Positions 53,287 to 64,000 are shown, counted from the stretch's first letter. The stretch: 64,000 nt of DNA from Gammaproteobacteria bacterium (GCA_003235325.1 QJWQ01000039.1:62001-126000), one strand, 5' to 3'. Notes: generated from the letters alone by a model not told the origin. Numbers and translations: made by a program.

Positions 53287-53800
53287 CGGCTGACAGGCGA
53301 ATACTGTGGGCCCGGCTGAAATCCAGTTCACCGTTCAGTCGCCACTCGGTGCTGGCGGGTTGCAGCCGCAGATAATAGCGGTGCTCCAGGGCTGAACTGA
53401 TTTCGCCGGCGAAAGCATTGCCGCCGATGCTCGCCAGAGTGATCACAGCATCCTTGTTATTATCAGTGGGATGCAGCAGCGACAGTGACAGGATTGACGG
53501 CAGTTCAAAACTGCCCGGGGGATCGCCCTCGAGTCTGACCCGAATTTCCCGCCGGGGCAGATCGAAATCCAGGCTGGCTGACAGGTTTAATTGCCGGGCC
53601 CGCAGGTCCTGCTCCAGCACCTGGTTGATGGCAAGGCCATCGGCATAATAGGAATCGGCCACCAGCGAATCTTCGTATTTGAAGGCAATGTAGACGGTAG
53701 TCAGGCCGGCGATAACAACAGAGCCCGGCAGGGCCAGCAGGAACCATGGCCAGAATTGCCGATACCACGGCCGCTTGTCAGTGACGGGGGGTCTAATCAA
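53279..53800 (-). CDS. ccoH: CcoH/FixH family protein
   Basis: A 173-residue protein with one N-terminal membrane helix (about 17-37) and a periplasmic beta domain. KRPWYRQFWPWFLLALPGSVVIAGLTTV and YADGLAINQ are family features. It helps maturation of cbb3 oxidase. The start appears to be TTG at 53800 with GAGAG upstream; no ATG or GTG lies nearby. Gap to ccoG is 26 bases. Confidence 0.9.
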   Translation of the reverse strand: MIRPPVTDKRPWYRQFWPWFLLALPGSVVIAGLTTVYIAFKYEDSLVADSYYADGLAINQVLEQDLRARQLNLSASLDFDLPRREIRVRLEGDPPGSFELPSILSLSLLHPTDNNKDAVITLASIGGNAFAGEISSALEHRYYLRLQPASTEWRLNGELDFSRAHSIRLSADD

Positions 53801-53826
53801 GAGGAACTCTCGCAGGAATAGGGCTG

Positions 53827-55242
53827 TTATCTGACTCGTGGACCAATAAACCGGCTTTCTTCCTGCCGGGACAGACCGGATTCGTCAGTGGCTTCCACGG
53901 CAAAAAATACCGTACTGTTGGTATCGCGTAAAAAGCCGGGATCCAGTTGCAGCCGCACAACGCCGCTGTATACCTCACCCTCGGCCACGGCCGGCATCAG
54001 GTCACCCTCGATGACATAATCGTAGTCGCCCCGGACGCTGATGTGGTAAACGTGGTCCCGGTTATCCATGTTGTTGATTTTCAGGGTATAGATGTTTTCC
54101 ACCAGACCGTTGGTGGTCTCCCGAAACAGCAGGTTGCGATCGCGGATAATATCCACTTCCAGCGGAACACGGGTGACGACGGTGAAGCCAAACAGCCCGA
54201 CCATCAACGCCAGGGCCGTGACGTAGCCGATCAGCCGCGGCCTCAGAATCTTGGCTTTGCCATGTTCGAGGGTGTGCTCGGTGGTGAAACCGATCAGCCT
54301 TTTCGGATAACCCATCTTTGCCATAACGCTGTCACAGGCATCGATACACAGGCCGCAACTGATGCACTGGTATTGCAGGCCATCGCGAATATCGATACCG
54401 GTGGGACAGACCTGGACACACAGGCTGCAATCGACGCAATCGCCCTTGCCCTCGGATTTGTGATCGACGCCGCGCTTGCGTGCGCCCCGGGGTTCGCCCC
54501 GGTCCGGCTTGTAGGAAACCACCATGGTGTCCTGGTCAAACATCACCGACTGGAAACGGGCATAGGGACACATATAGAGACAGACCTGTTCCCGCAGATA
54601 ACCGGCATTCATGTAGGTCATGAAGCAGAAAAACAGGGTCCAGAAAATCGCCGCCGGATGGGCCTCAAGGGTGAAGAAATCCGGTACCAGCTCGCGAATG
54701 GGATTGAAATAGCCGACAAAGGTAAAACCGGTACCCAGGGCGATCAGTACCCAGGTGGTCTGTTTACCGGATTTGCGAATGAACTTGTTGACCGACCAGG
54801 GAGCCTTGTCCAGTTTGATCCGCTGGTTTCGATCGCCCTCCCAGACATGCTCCGCCCAGATGAACAACATGGTCCAGACTGTCTGTGGGCAGGAAAAACC
54901 GCACCAGACCCTGCCCACAAGGACAGTGACGGTAAACAGGGCAAAGGCAGATATGATCAGCAGCCAGGCCAGAAGCATGAAATCCTGGGGCCAGAAGGTC
55001 AGGTTGAAGATGTGAAATTGCCTGGTCGGCAGGTCGAACCAGACAGCCTGCCGCCCGTCCATATTGAGCCAGGGCAACAGGAAATAACCGCCCAGCATCG
55101 GAATCCAGGCCCAGTTGCGCAGATTCCGGTAAAAGCCCTCGAGTTTTCTTGTATAGATTTTTTCCCGCGTCTCGTACAGATCGAGAACGCGGATGACCTC
55201 CTCGCTGCCGGCGCTTGGCTTTACTCCGGGCTGTTCAGACAT
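53827..55242 (-). CDS. ccoG: cbb3 oxidase accessory ferredoxin CcoG
   Basis: CcoG (RdxA/FixG) is a membrane-bound polyferredoxin that reduces copper for CcoN maturation. The 471-residue protein has about five membrane helices, two [4Fe-4S] sites in CVDCSLCVQVCP and CISCGLCIDAC (about 255-290), and a C-terminal periplasmic Ig-like domain. It starts 18 bases after ccoP, so it may share the ccoNOQP transcript. Confidence 0.95.
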   Translation of the reverse strand: MSEQPGVKPSAGSEEVIRVLDLYETREKIYTRKLEGFYRNLRNWAWIPMLGGYFLLPWLNMDGRQAVWFDLPTRQFHIFNLTFWPQDFMLLAWLLIISAFALFTVTVLVGRVWCGFSCPQTVWTMLFIWAEHVWEGDRNQRIKLDKAPWSVNKFIRKSGKQTTWVLIALGTGFTFVGYFNPIRELVPDFFTLEAHPAAIFWTLFFCFMTYMNAGYLREQVCLYMCPYARFQSVMFDQDTMVVSYKPDRGEPRGARKRGVDHKSEGKGDCVDCSLCVQVCPTGIDIRDGLQYQCISCGLCIDACDSVMAKMGYPKRLIGFTTEHTLEHGKAKILRPRLIGYVTALALMVGLFGFTVVTRVPLEVDIIRDRNLLFRETTNGLVENIYTLKINNMDNRDHVYHISVRGDYDYVIEGDLMPAVAEGEVYSGVVRLQLDPGFLRDTNSTVFFAVEATDESGLSRQEESRFIGPRVR

Positions 55243-55260
55243 GCAGGCATACCGGGATCG

Positions 55261-56160
55261 TCACTGAGGCCGCTGCGACAGGCTGTAGACGTAGGCCGCC
55301 AGCAGGTGAATTTTGCTGGCCTTGAGTTTGTCACCCTGTGCCGGCATTACGCCGTTGCGTCCGCTTCGAATCGTGTGTTTTACCAGCTCCGGCGATCCAC
55401 CATAGAGCCAGATATTGTCGGTCAGGTTGGGGGCACCCAGAGCCTGGATGCCCTTGCCATCGGGGCCATGGCAGGCGGTACAGTAGGTGGCAAATATCTT
55501 TTCGCCCTTTTTGGCTGCGGCCTCGTTGTGATCCCGGCCACTAAGGCTGAAAACATAGTTGGTCACATTGTTGACGCCCTCTTCACCGATAACCGAACCC
55601 CAGGTCGGCATGGCAGCGGCGCGTCCCAGGGTAATGGTTTCCACAATCTTTGCCGGTGTACCGCCGTAGAGCCAGTCGTCATCAGACAGATTCGGGAAGC
55701 CGTAGGCACCGCGACCATCACTGCCATGGCAGACGGCGCAGTTGTTGGCAAAAAGACGTCGGCCCATCTTCAGGGCTTCGGGGGTGCCGGCCAGCTCCTC
55801 GATGGGCATTTTTGCGAACTGGTCATAAATAACACCGTATTTGGCTTCTGCGGCATCGACTTCTTCCTGCCATTTGCCGGTGGAAGTCCAGCCCAGCAGG
55901 CCGCCAAAATTGCCCAGTCCGGGAAACAGAATCAGGTAGATCACCGCGAAAATAACCGTGGCGATAAACATTTTGAACCACCAGGCCGGCAGGGGATTAT
56001 CGTACTCCTCGATTCCGTCGTAGATATGGCCGGTGGTGGGGGTTTCGCCGACATCCTCCCCGGTCACTTTCATCTTGCGGGTTGCAAACAGAAGCCAGGT
56101 ACAGCCACCAATGCTGCCAACGACAATGACAATTATCCACAGACTCCAGAAAGTGCTCAT
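55261..56160 (-). CDS. ccoP: cbb3-type cytochrome c oxidase subunit III, CcoP
   Basis: A 299-residue dihaem cytochrome c subunit. N-terminal membrane helices at about 5-27 and 60-84 precede the haem sites CAVCH (141-145) and CTACH (227-231), with Met ligands in the MPTWG and MPAQG regions. ATG at 56160 is chosen; TTG two codons earlier overlaps the ccoQ stop. It starts two bases after ccoQ. Confidence 0.96.
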   Translation of the reverse strand: MSTFWSLWIIVIVVGSIGGCTWLLFATRKMKVTGEDVGETPTTGHIYDGIEEYDNPLPAWWFKMFIATVIFAVIYLILFPGLGNFGGLLGWTSTGKWQEEVDAAEAKYGVIYDQFAKMPIEELAGTPEALKMGRRLFANNCAVCHGSDGRGAYGFPNLSDDDWLYGGTPAKIVETITLGRAAAMPTWGSVIGEEGVNNVTNYVFSLSGRDHNEAAAKKGEKIFATYCTACHGPDGKGIQALGAPNLTDNIWLYGGSPELVKHTIRSGRNGVMPAQGDKLKASKIHLLAAYVYSLSQRPQ

Positions 56161-56162
56161 AA

Positions 56163-56333
56163 TCAATCCCGCCTTTTTTCTTTGTTTTCGGGTGAGGCAT
56201 CGTCGGCAAAGGGCAACTGGGCCGCCTCCTCGAAATCATTTTTTTTATGGCTGCTGAAGGCCCACCAGCAGACGCCGAAAAATGCCACCATGGTCAGAAT
56301 GGTGCCAATACCCTGTAGCGTTCCCTGATCCAT
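56163..56333 (-). CDS. ccoQ: cbb3-type oxidase subunit CcoQ
   Basis: A short 56-residue gene between ccoO and ccoP. It starts MDQGTLQGIGTILTMVAFFG, has a single membrane helix at about 7-26 containing VCWWAFS, then a charged tail rich in Asp, Glu and Lys. Size, order and the WAFS motif are those of CcoQ (FixQ), which stabilises the oxidase. The start is 13 bases after ccoO. Confidence 0.9.
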   Translation of the reverse strand: MDQGTLQGIGTILTMVAFFGVCWWAFSSHKKNDFEEAAQLPFADDASPENKEKRRD

Positions 56334-56346
56334 CGACGCAATCCTC

Positions 56347-56961
56347 CTAGCGATTCTGCTTGAGCAGCAAACCGAGCTGCTGCAGGTAGGTCACCAGGGC
56401 ATCCACTTCCTTGACCTTGCCACCCTCGAAGGGCTTGGCGGCATTGGCTATGTCTTCATCGGTATAGGGAACACCCACGGCTCGAAGCGCCCTCATCTTG
56501 TCGGCGGTATGTTCACCGGTGACAACATTTTCAAAAAGCCAGGGAAAAGCCGGCATATTGGACTCGGGAACAACATCCCTGGGATTGTAAAGGTGGGCTC
56601 GATGCCAGTCGTCACTGTAACGCTTGCCGACCCGGGCCAGGTCCGGCCCGGTCCGTTTTGAACCCCAGAGAAAAGGATGTTCGTAGACCCCTTCCGAGGC
56701 AACGGAATAGTGGCCGTAGCGCTCGGTCTCCGCCCGGAATGGCCGAATCATCTGGGTATGGCAGACGGTGCAGCCCTCCCGGATATAGATGTCACGGCCT
56801 TCCAGGGCCACCGGCGGATAGGGCTTCAGGCCATCAATGGGCTGGGTGGTTTCGGTGCTGAAAAACAGCGGAACGATCTGCGCCAGTCCGCCAAAACTGA
56901 TGGCAACCAGGATCAGAAGAATCATCAGGCCGATGTTTTTTTCAATGATGTCATGTTTCAT
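56347..56961 (-). CDS. ccoO: cbb3-type oxidase monohaem subunit II, CcoO
   Basis: A 204-residue membrane-anchored cytochrome c. The N-terminal helix (about 9-34) is followed by the haem site [21 protein letters not shown] with CTVCH at 64-68, a signature nearly invariant in CcoO. It starts 15 bases after ccoN. Confidence 0.97.
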   Translation of the reverse strand: MKHDIIEKNIGLMILLILVAISFGGLAQIVPLFFSTETTQPIDGLKPYPPVALEGRDIYIREGCTVCHTQMIRPFRAETERYGHYSVASEGVYEHPFLWGSKRTGPDLARVGKRYSDDWHRAHLYNPRDVVPESNMPAFPWLFENVVTGEHTADKMRALRAVGVPYTDEDIANAAKPFEGGKVKEVDALVTYLQQLGLLLKQNR

Positions 56962-56976
56962 CGCCAGGTCCTCCTC

Positions 56977-58416
56977 TCAAGCGGTCTGTGGCTGAATGGC
57001 GGCTTCCCGTACCTTGTCGCTCTCGATGGTGCGCCAGGTGTTATAGGCCATTACCAGCATCCCCGAAAAGAATATGAAGCCACCCAGCAGGCGGATGTAA
57101 TAACCGGGATAGCTGGCCTTGAGGGCCTCGACAAAACTGTAGGTAAGGGTGCCGTCGGCATTGAAGGCGCGCCACATCAGTCCCTGGGCTATACCGTTGA
57201 CCCACATCGAGGCGATGTAGAGCACCGTACCGATGGTGGCCATCCAGAAATGCAGATTGACCAGGGCGACACTGAACATCTGCTTGCGGTTGTAGAGCAC
57301 CGGTATCAGGTGGTACATGGTGCCGATGGAGATCATGGCCACCCAGCCCAGGGCGCCGGAGTGAACATGGCCAATGGTCCAGTCGGTGTCGTGAGACAGG
57401 GAGTTCACCGTCTTGATCGCCATCATCGGGCCTTCGAAGGTCGACATGCCGTAGAACGACAGGGATACCACCAGGAAACGCAACGTCGGGTCGGTGCGCA
57501 ACTTCTCCCAGGCACCGGACAGGGTCATGATGCCGTTGATCATGCCTCCCCAGGACGGCGCCAGCAGGATCAGGGACATCACCATACCCAGACTTTGGGT
57601 CCAGTCCGGCAAGGCAGAGTAATGCAGGTGGTGGGGACCGGCCCAGATGTAGATGGAAATCAGGGCCCAGAAGTGAACGATGGACAGACGGTAGGAATAG
57701 ACCGGCCGATCCGCCTGTTTGGGGACAAAGTAGTACATCATCCCCAGGAAGCCGGCGGTGAGAAAGAAGCCCACGGCGTTATGGCCGTACCACCACTGCA
57801 CCATGGCATCGATGGCGCCGGAATAGACGGAATAGGATTTCATCATTGAAACCGGCACAGCCAGGCTGTTGACGATATGCAGCATGGCCACGGTAATAAT
57901 GAAGGCACCGAAAAACCAGTTGGCCACGTAAATATGCCGGCTCTTGCGCTTCATGATGGTGCCGAAAAAAACGATGGCGTAAGCGATCCAGACGATCGCT
58001 ATGGCGATATCAATGGGCCATTCCAGCTCCGCGTATTCCTTGCTGGTGGTATAACCCAGTGGCAGGCTGATGGCCGCAGCAACAATGATTGCCTGCCAGC
58101 CCCAGAAAGTGAACGCGGCGAGGCGACTGGAAACCAGCGGGGTCTGGCAGGTGCGCTGCACCACCCAGTAAGTCGAGGCAAACAGGGCACAGCCGCCAAA
58201 GGCGAAGATTACGGCATTGGTATGCAGCGGCCGCAGACGCCCGAAGTGAAACCAGGGCAAATGCATGTTGATATCGGGCCAGACCAGTTCCGCAGCGATT
58301 ATCACGCCAACCAGCATGCCTACTATTCCCCAGACAACCGTCATGATGGCAAACTGCTTGACCACCTTGACATCATAAGCCGGTGCCGGGCTGCTAGAAG
58401 TGTCACTGTTGCTCAT
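56977..58416 (-). CDS. ccoN: cbb3-type cytochrome c oxidase subunit I, CcoN
   Basis: The catalytic subunit of the high-affinity oxidase, holding haem b and the haem b3-CuB centre. The 479-residue protein has twelve membrane segments and the His motifs [37 protein letters not shown] and HVHSGALGW. It heads the ccoNOQPGHIS cluster. The Anr-type box and -10 upstream predict induction at low oxygen. Only one ccoN copy is in the window. Confidence 0.97.
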   Translation of the reverse strand: MSNSDTSSSPAPAYDVKVVKQFAIMTVVWGIVGMLVGVIIAAELVWPDINMHLPWFHFGRLRPLHTNAVIFAFGGCALFASTYWVVQRTCQTPLVSSRLAAFTFWGWQAIIVAAAISLPLGYTTSKEYAELEWPIDIAIAIVWIAYAIVFFGTIMKRKSRHIYVANWFFGAFIITVAMLHIVNSLAVPVSMMKSYSVYSGAIDAMVQWWYGHNAVGFFLTAGFLGMMYYFVPKQADRPVYSYRLSIVHFWALISIYIWAGPHHLHYSALPDWTQSLGMVMSLILLAPSWGGMINGIMTLSGAWEKLRTDPTLRFLVVSLSFYGMSTFEGPMMAIKTVNSLSHDTDWTIGHVHSGALGWVAMISIGTMYHLIPVLYNRKQMFSVALVNLHFWMATIGTVLYIASMWVNGIAQGLMWRAFNADGTLTYSFVEALKASYPGYYIRLLGGFIFFSGMLVMAYNTWRTIESDKVREAAIQPQTA

Positions 58417-58455
58417 TTGATTTTCCCGTTTCTAATTGTTGGGTTTAGCCTGCTT

Positions 58456-58497
58456 ATTATTCTCCAGAACACACCATCGAAGTTTGACCAGTATCAA
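58456..58497 (-). promoter_or_regulatory. FNR/Anr-dependent promoter of ccoNOQP
   Basis: TTGATACTGGTCAA, read on the minus strand at 58497-58484, matches the FNR/Anr consensus TTGAT-N4-ATCAA at nine of ten positions. A -10 hexamer AATAAT lies at 58461-58456. Their centres are 32 bases apart, exactly the distance for a class II site centred at -41.5, which predicts a start near 58449 and a 33-base leader. Confidence 0.8.
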
Positions 58498-58526
58498 CCA
58501 GCAGCCTCTCGCCGGGCCGCCGTTGT

Positions 58527-59747
<1,221 letters not shown>

Positions 59748-60028
59748 CTCCTGGAGAGGAAATAAATTGACAAAGAGGGCGATTTTAATCGGTCAGACTT
59801 GTCAAGGACAGCGAAGGGCGGTAAATGTTTGGCCAATTTTCCAACGGCGCGAACCCCGGCAACTGCCGGAAATTGCCTTGAAAACCGCCCAACCCCGGCA
59901 AACTCAAAAAAAGCTGTCGGTATCCCCGCCCCGCCCCGGTCGAAGTTGTGGCTGTAAAGGCTGCGGTATTTCGGGTAGGATGCACGGCCTCAACTGGCCT
60001 TGAAGGGGCACCGGCCCGGCGACGCGCT

Positions 60029-61066
60029 ATGATCAACCTGACACTAACCCGCCCCGATGACTGGCATGTGCACCTGCGCGATGGTGACGCCCTGGCATCG
60101 ACAGTCGCCGCCGCCGGTCGCTGTTTCGGCAGAAGTATCGTCATGCCGAACCTGACCCCACCGGTAACCACGACCGCTCTGGCCACCGCCTACCGACATC
60201 GAATCCTGGAGCATCGATCCGCCGGTTGCGACTGGCAACCCCTGATGGTGCTCTATCTCACCGACAATACATCGCCCGGGGAAATTGAAACAGCCCGGGC
60301 CAGCGGCGTTATCCACGCGGTCAAATACTACCCCGCCGGCGCCACCACCAATTCCGATTCCGGGGTCACGGCGCTGCACCGGGTCTACCCGGTACTGGCA
60401 CAGATGGAAAAGTCCGGCATGCCGCTGCTACTTCATGGAGAGGTGACCGATGCCGATATCGACATCTTCGACCGGGAGGCGGTGTTCATCGACCGGCATC
60501 TGACCGACATCGTGCAGCGGTTTCCCGGACTCAGGGTAGTCCTGGAACACATCACCACCCGGGAGGCCACCGATTTCGTGCGCGAGGCACCGGCCAACGT
60601 CGCCGCCACCATCACCCCACAGCACCTGCTGTTCAACCGCAACCAGATGCTGGCGGGGGGCATTCGGCCCCACTATTACTGCCTGCCGATTCTGAAGCGC
60701 AACAGCCACCGGCGGGCCCTGGTGGCGGCGGCCACCAGTGGCAACCCGAAATTTTTCCTGGGCACCGACTCCGCCCCCCACGCCCGCCATCGCAAGGAGA
60801 GCGCCTGCGGCTGCGCCGGCTGCTATTCCTGCCATGCCGCCATTGAACTCTATGCTGAACTGTTTGATCGGGAGAGCGCCCTGAACCGGCTCGAGGGTTT
60901 TGCCAGTCATTTCGGCGCTGACTTTTACCGCCTGCCTCGCAACAGTGACAGCATAACCCTGGTGCGCGACCCCTGGCGGGTGCCGGATTCAGTGCCGCTG
61001 GGTTCCGACAGCCTGGTCCCCCTGTGCGCTGGTGAAACCCTCAACTGGCGCCTGCTCGATGACTGA
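60029..61066 (+). CDS. pyrC: Dihydroorotase
   Basis: A class II dihydroorotase that cyclises carbamoyl aspartate in pyrimidine synthesis. The 345-residue protein has [10 protein letters not shown] (metal His16-like pair), the carbamylated Lys in [13 protein letters not shown] (about 100), HGEV, EHI and [24 protein letters not shown] at 60029 is the normal start; an upstream GTG at 59948 would add 27 residues without homology. rnt overlaps its end. Confidence 0.96.
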   Translation: MINLTLTRPDDWHVHLRDGDALASTVAAAGRCFGRSIVMPNLTPPVTTTALATAYRHRILEHRSAGCDWQPLMVLYLTDNTSPGEIETARASGVIHAVKYYPAGATTNSDSGVTALHRVYPVLAQMEKSGMPLLLHGEVTDADIDIFDREAVFIDRHLTDIVQRFPGLRVVLEHITTREATDFVREAPANVAATITPQHLLFNRNQMLAGGIRPHYYCLPILKRNSHRRALVAAATSGNPKFFLGTDSAPHARHRKESACGCAGCYSCHAAIELYAELFDRESALNRLEGFASHFGADFYRLPRNSDSITLVRDPWRVPDSVPLGSDSLVPLCAGETLNWRLLDD

Positions 61067-61700
61067 CATCTTCGATCCCGACCTGGAACAGCCCACCACC
61101 CTGGCATCCCGATTTCGGGGCTTTCTGCCGGTGGTCATCGACGTGGAAACCGGAGGCTTCGATGCCGGCGAAAACGCACTGCTGGAGATTGCCGCGGTCC
61201 TGCTGGACATGGACGACCAGGGCGAGTTACGGATTCTGGACACCGTCTCCGCCGAGGTCATACCCCATCCGGACACCCGCATCGACCAGGCCTCCCTGGA
61301 TTTCACCGGCATCGACCCAGCCGACCCCAACCGCCGGGCCCTGGCGGAAAAAGAGGCCCTCAGCCATATCTTTCGCATTATCCGTCATCATGTGCGGGAG
61401 CAGGATTGCACACGGGCGGTGGTGGTGGCCCACAATGCCCACTTTGACCTGGGTTTTCTCAATGCGGCGGTCAGCCGCTCCGACATCAAGCGCAATCCCT
61501 TTCACCCGTTTTCCTGTTTTGACACCGCTACACTGGCCGGTCTTGCCTATGGCCAGACCGTGCTGTCCCGAGCCTGCGAGGCCGCCGGTATTCCTTTCAG
61601 CAACCGCTCTGCCCACAGCGCCGCCTACGACGCCGAACGCACGGCCGAGCTTTTCTGCGCCATTGTCAATCGCTGGAAACAACTGGGCGGGTGGCGATAG
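61059..61700 (+). CDS. rnt: Ribonuclease T
   Basis: A 213-residue DEDD exonuclease trimming tRNA and other stable RNA 3' ends. The motifs are [21 protein letters not shown] (Exo I), [11 protein letters not shown] (Exo II) and [14 protein letters not shown] (Exo III). ATG at 61059 overlaps the pyrC stop by 8 bases; an in-frame GTG at 61032 is less likely. The pair pyrC-rnt is known from Pseudomonas. Confidence 0.95.
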   Translation: MTDIFDPDLEQPTTLASRFRGFLPVVIDVETGGFDAGENALLEIAAVLLDMDDQGELRILDTVSAEVIPHPDTRIDQASLDFTGIDPADPNRRALAEKEALSHIFRIIRHHVREQDCTRAVVVAHNAHFDLGFLNAAVSRSDIKRNPFHPFSCFDTATLAGLAYGQTVLSRACEAAGIPFSNRSAHSAAYDAERTAELFCAIVNRWKQLGGWR

Positions 61701-61877
61701 CCACCGCCACCGGCAGTGACTCGGGCTGCCGCGATCTCGACAGTCGGCCGCGAACCGGTTACACCGCCCGGGGCAAGGTAACGACCGGGGCCAGCAACGT
61801 CCACCTGCACTTTTACACGCGTACACGCGTTTGTTCGCGCGCACGATGTGCCCCACCCGGGGAAACCCCGCTGAACT

Positions 61878-62639
61878 CTAGAACAACATGGCGGCAGCGC
61901 TGGCTGACAGGGTCATCAGGAACAGGAACCATTTCAGTGCGCCCTGGCTGACCTTCAGGGCCAGACGAACCCCCAGTTGGGCGCCAACCATGGTGCCCAC
62001 GGCGAGCACCAGACCGGGCACCCAGAGCACCTGATCGCGCCAGATGAAAATGACCAGGGCCAGGGCGGTCAGGACGCCGGTGCAAAGCATCTTCAGGGCG
62101 TTGGCCCGCACCAGATCGTAACGCAGACTGCCGGCCAGGGCGGCAATCAAAATAAAGCCAATACCGGCCTGGACAAAGCCGCCGTAGACGCCGGCAAATA
62201 CCAGTACCCACCAGGGTCCGCTGAAGCGCAGCAAGGGCCTGTGGGGTTCACCCGGCGGCGGAATCACCGTGGCCGGGCGGACCAGGATGACCAGCGCCAT
62301 GCCAATCATGGTAATCAGGAGCACGGGTTTTAAAAACACCGGCGGCAGAAAGGAGGCGCAGAGGGCGCCGCCGCCTGAACCCAGCAGAACTGGCAGCAGA
62401 ATCGGTCCCAGGTTACTGCGCTCCAGTTTGCCGTGACTGTCGAAACTCCTGACGGCAACCAGGCACTGCAGAAACACGCCGACGCGGTTGGTGGCGTTGG
62501 CGATATCCGCGGGCAAACCCATCATCATCAGGGCCGGCAGGGTCAGGTTGGAGCCGCCGCCGGCCAGGGTGTTGATGACACCCGCGATCAGGCCGGTGCC
62601 GAGCAATAGCGCCGCAAAGGGCAGGGAAATTTCGGGCAT
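61878..62639 (-). CDS. TauE/SafE (TSUP) family permease
   Basis: A 253-residue membrane protein with seven to eight helices in two repeats; the first repeat holds GVINTLAGGGSNLTLPALMMMGLP (20-43), the family mark. Members export sulfite, sulfoacetate or similar anions; the substrate is unknown. It converges on rnt. A second TauE/SafE gene starts to enter at the right edge, with an aldo/keto reductase between them in the same direction. Confidence 0.88.
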   Translation of the reverse strand: MPEISLPFAALLLGTGLIAGVINTLAGGGSNLTLPALMMMGLPADIANATNRVGVFLQCLVAVRSFDSHGKLERSNLGPILLPVLLGSGGGALCASFLPPVFLKPVLLITMIGMALVILVRPATVIPPPGEPHRPLLRFSGPWWVLVFAGVYGGFVQAGIGFILIAALAGSLRYDLVRANALKMLCTGVLTALALVIFIWRDQVLWVPGLVLAVGTMVGAQLGVRLALKVSQGALKWFLFLMTLSASAAAMLF

Positions 62640-62747
62640 CGATCTACTCAGCTATCAGGACTGTTAATCTGGACGCGGTCATGATCGTGGCGGTCAGTCT
62701 TGGGTAGTCTCATGGATTCCGGCACCTTGTCTATCTATGGTCAGGCG

Positions 62748-63737
62748 TCAACCAAACTCTTCGGTGTCAATCTCGGCCTGGGTAGCCGCCGGGTAGCGCG
62801 GCCCGCTGAACCGGTCGCGGCCGGCAATACGCTCAAGCCGCCCCAGGGTTTCCGCGTCCAGGTGCAGGTCCGCAGCCGCCAGGTTCTGTTCGAGATGAAC
62901 CACGGACGTTGTGCCCGGAATCGGCAGGATGTGTTCTCCCCTGGCCAGCAACCAGGCCAGGGCCAACTGGGCAAGAGAACAGCCCAGTTCACTGGCGAGG
63001 CTTGCCAGTTGTTCGTGAACCAGCAGATTTTTTTCGAAATTCGGCGACTGGAATCGCGGCATATTGATGCGGATATCCCTGGCGGCGAAGGCTGCGGGGT
63101 CGAGTATCTCGTCGGCAAGAAACCCCCGGGCAAGCGGCGAAAAAGCGACGAAAGCAGCGCCGATGTTCCGGCAGGCCTCCAGCACCCCGATCTCCGGATT
63201 TCGGGTCCAAAGGGAATACTCTGTCTGTACCGCGGCAATGGGGTGAACGGCGTGGGCCCTTTGCAGCGTATTTGCCGAGACTTCAGACAGGCCGATGGCA
63301 CCGATCTTGCCGGACTCGACCATCCGCGACAGGGCGCCGACACTGTCCTCGATGGCAACTTGGCGGTCAAGGCGGTGCAGATAGTAGAGATCGATATGGT
63401 CCGTCTGCAAGCGCCCCAACGCCGCATCCAGGGTTGCCGCGAGGGTTTCGGGGCGACCGTCGATGACTCTTTTACCGTCGACACCGGTCATACCGCATTT
63501 GCTGGCCAGGAAGATACTGTTGCGAAATGGCCGCAGTACTTCACCCACCAGACGTTCATTTTTTCCGAAGCCATAGAGCGCGGCGGTATCGAAGTGTCGC
63601 ACTCCCAGGTCGATGGCCCTGTGCAGTACGGAAATGGCGGTTTCCTTGTCCGGCGGTACCCCGTAGGCGTGACTCAGGTTCATGCAGCCAAGGCCAATGG
63701 CCGGCACGTCGGTATTTACCAGTTTTCTTTGTCTCAT
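62748..63737 (-). CDS. Aldo/keto reductase
   Basis: A 329-residue NADPH-dependent TIM-barrel reductase. The catalytic tetrad is in FDTAALYGFGKNERLVGE (Asp, Tyr), ASKCG (Lys) and LYYLHRLD (His). The opening RKLVNTDVPAIGLGCMNLSH is typical of the AKR subgroup including YakC/PLR-like enzymes. The substrate is an unknown aldehyde or ketone. It starts about 97 bases from the TauE/SafE fragment and ends 108 bases before the next. Confidence 0.92.
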   Translation of the reverse strand: MRQRKLVNTDVPAIGLGCMNLSHAYGVPPDKETAISVLHRAIDLGVRHFDTAALYGFGKNERLVGEVLRPFRNSIFLASKCGMTGVDGKRVIDGRPETLAATLDAALGRLQTDHIDLYYLHRLDRQVAIEDSVGALSRMVESGKIGAIGLSEVSANTLQRAHAVHPIAAVQTEYSLWTRNPEIGVLEACRNIGAAFVAFSPLARGFLADEILDPAAFAARDIRINMPRFQSPNFEKNLLVHEQLASLASELGCSLAQLALAWLLARGEHILPIPGTTSVVHLEQNLAAADLHLDAETLGRLERIAGRDRFSGPRYPAATQAEIDTEEFG

Positions 63738-63833
63738 GCTCCAGTTCTCTTTCTCTTTGTCTTTTCTCTTTGTCTTTTGCCGGGTTCGGTTCCGATTCGC
63801 CCCCAGGTAACCTGTGCTGCCTGATCCCGCAGG

Positions 63834-64000
63834 TCAAAAAAACAGCGTTATGACGATAATCCGCAGGGCAAGAACCGTTAACACGATTTTCAGGATCGCC
63901 TTGAAGGTCTTTTCCGAAAAATGGCCCCGCCATCGGGATCCTGTCCATGACCCCAGCACACTGCCGGTAATCATTGCCAGGGCCAGAGGCCAGTACGGCA
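63834..64000 (-). CDS. TauE/SafE family permease, C-terminal fragment
   Basis: The last 55 codons of a leftward gene entering from the right edge. The visible part reads PYWPLALAMITGSVLGSWTG, then SRWRGHFSEKTFKAILKIVL and ends LRIIVITLFF, with two membrane helices. GSVLGSWTG followed by KTFKAILKIVL is the end of the TSUP family. A TGA at 63836-63834 ends it. This is a second permease of the same family as the gene at 61878-62639. Confidence 0.75.
   Translation of the reverse strand, partial: PYWPLALAMITGSVLGSWTGSRWRGHFSEKTFKAILKIVLTVLALRIIVITLFF

Noticed and set aside
53947-56328. A 793-codon open frame on the plus strand across ccoG, ccoP and ccoQ
   Set aside because: It is antisense to recognised cbb3 genes, has no ribosome site or domain, and its composition is that of a complementary-strand shadow in GC-rich DNA.
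61810-61835. Alternating ACGCGT repeats between rnt and the permease gene
   Set aside because: Too short and irregular to call a repeat element or terminator; no T-run follows.

Overview
This is chromosomal DNA of a Gram-negative gammaproteobacterium, most likely from the Pseudomonadales/Cellvibrionales side of the class and probably marine or aquatic. The evidence is the content and order of blocks I know from Pseudomonas: dapA-bamC-MBL-purC, rpsP-rimM-trmD-rplS beside ffh and its divergent ypjD/corB pair, xerD-dsbC-hom-thrC-recJ, pgeF/rluD/bamD and argG-pyrC-rnt. BamC, BamD, an LpxL-type acyltransferase and a BepA-like protease show an outer membrane. FabV, MiaE and a CcoNOQP cbb3 oxidase fit an aerobe or microaerobe. 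I saw no rRNA, tRNA, CRISPR array, prophage or insertion sequence. Genome assignment is inference; no database was searched.

Layout. 1-5.5 kb: the first 18 codons of a lipoprotein leaving the left edge, about 700 bases of AT-rich non-coding DNA with DnaA-box-like 9-mers, then a leftward operon lpxL-like/dapA/bamC/MBL/purC. 5.3-10.4 kb: a DUF2789 gene, a second metallo-beta-lactamase-fold hydrolase, fabV, then rightward miaE overlapping a GT-A glycosyltransferase, and a lone GNAT gene behind an AT-rich leader with two palindromes. 10.5-19.6 kb, leftward: aceF with three lipoyl domains, aceE behind a recognisable promoter and operator-like palindrome, an M16 lipoprotein peptidase and a PerM/AI-2E transporter. 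19.8-28 kb: a BepA-like protease (rightward), nadA, feoB-feoA with promoter and Fur box, recJ, and a mazEF-type toxin-antitoxin pair.

28-37 kb, leftward: thrC, hom, dsbC, xerD, then rplS-trmD-rimM-rpsP with a clear terminator, and ffh. 37-39.2 kb, rightward: a CcsA/YpjD-like membrane protein and a CorB/CNNM protein. 39.4-45.4 kb, leftward: a GNAT-nitrilase fusion, malQ, a pyroglutamyl-peptidase-fold protein whose expected catalytic Cys is Ser, a small membrane protein and a NudL-type Nudix hydrolase. 45.5-49.1 kb: a zinc-ribbon Nudix protein, pgeF, rluD (ending beside a 13-bp repeat array) and bamD. 49.2-58.4 kb, leftward: a Yip1 protein and one cluster ccoNOQP-ccoG-ccoH-ccoI-ccoS-sulfite-exporter-like, led by an FNR/Anr-type box placed exactly for class II activation. 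58.5-64 kb: argG, pyrC-rnt, two TauE/SafE permeases flanking an aldo/keto reductase, the last cut by the right edge.

Most of the window is conserved housekeeping DNA. The least explained items are the C15-fold protein with Ser for Cys, the glycosyltransferase coupled to tRNA hydroxylase miaE, two related 12/13-bp tandem arrays about 11.5 kb apart, the palindromes before the lone GNAT gene, and the DnaA-box cluster at the left edge. I saw no complete novel multi-gene system.
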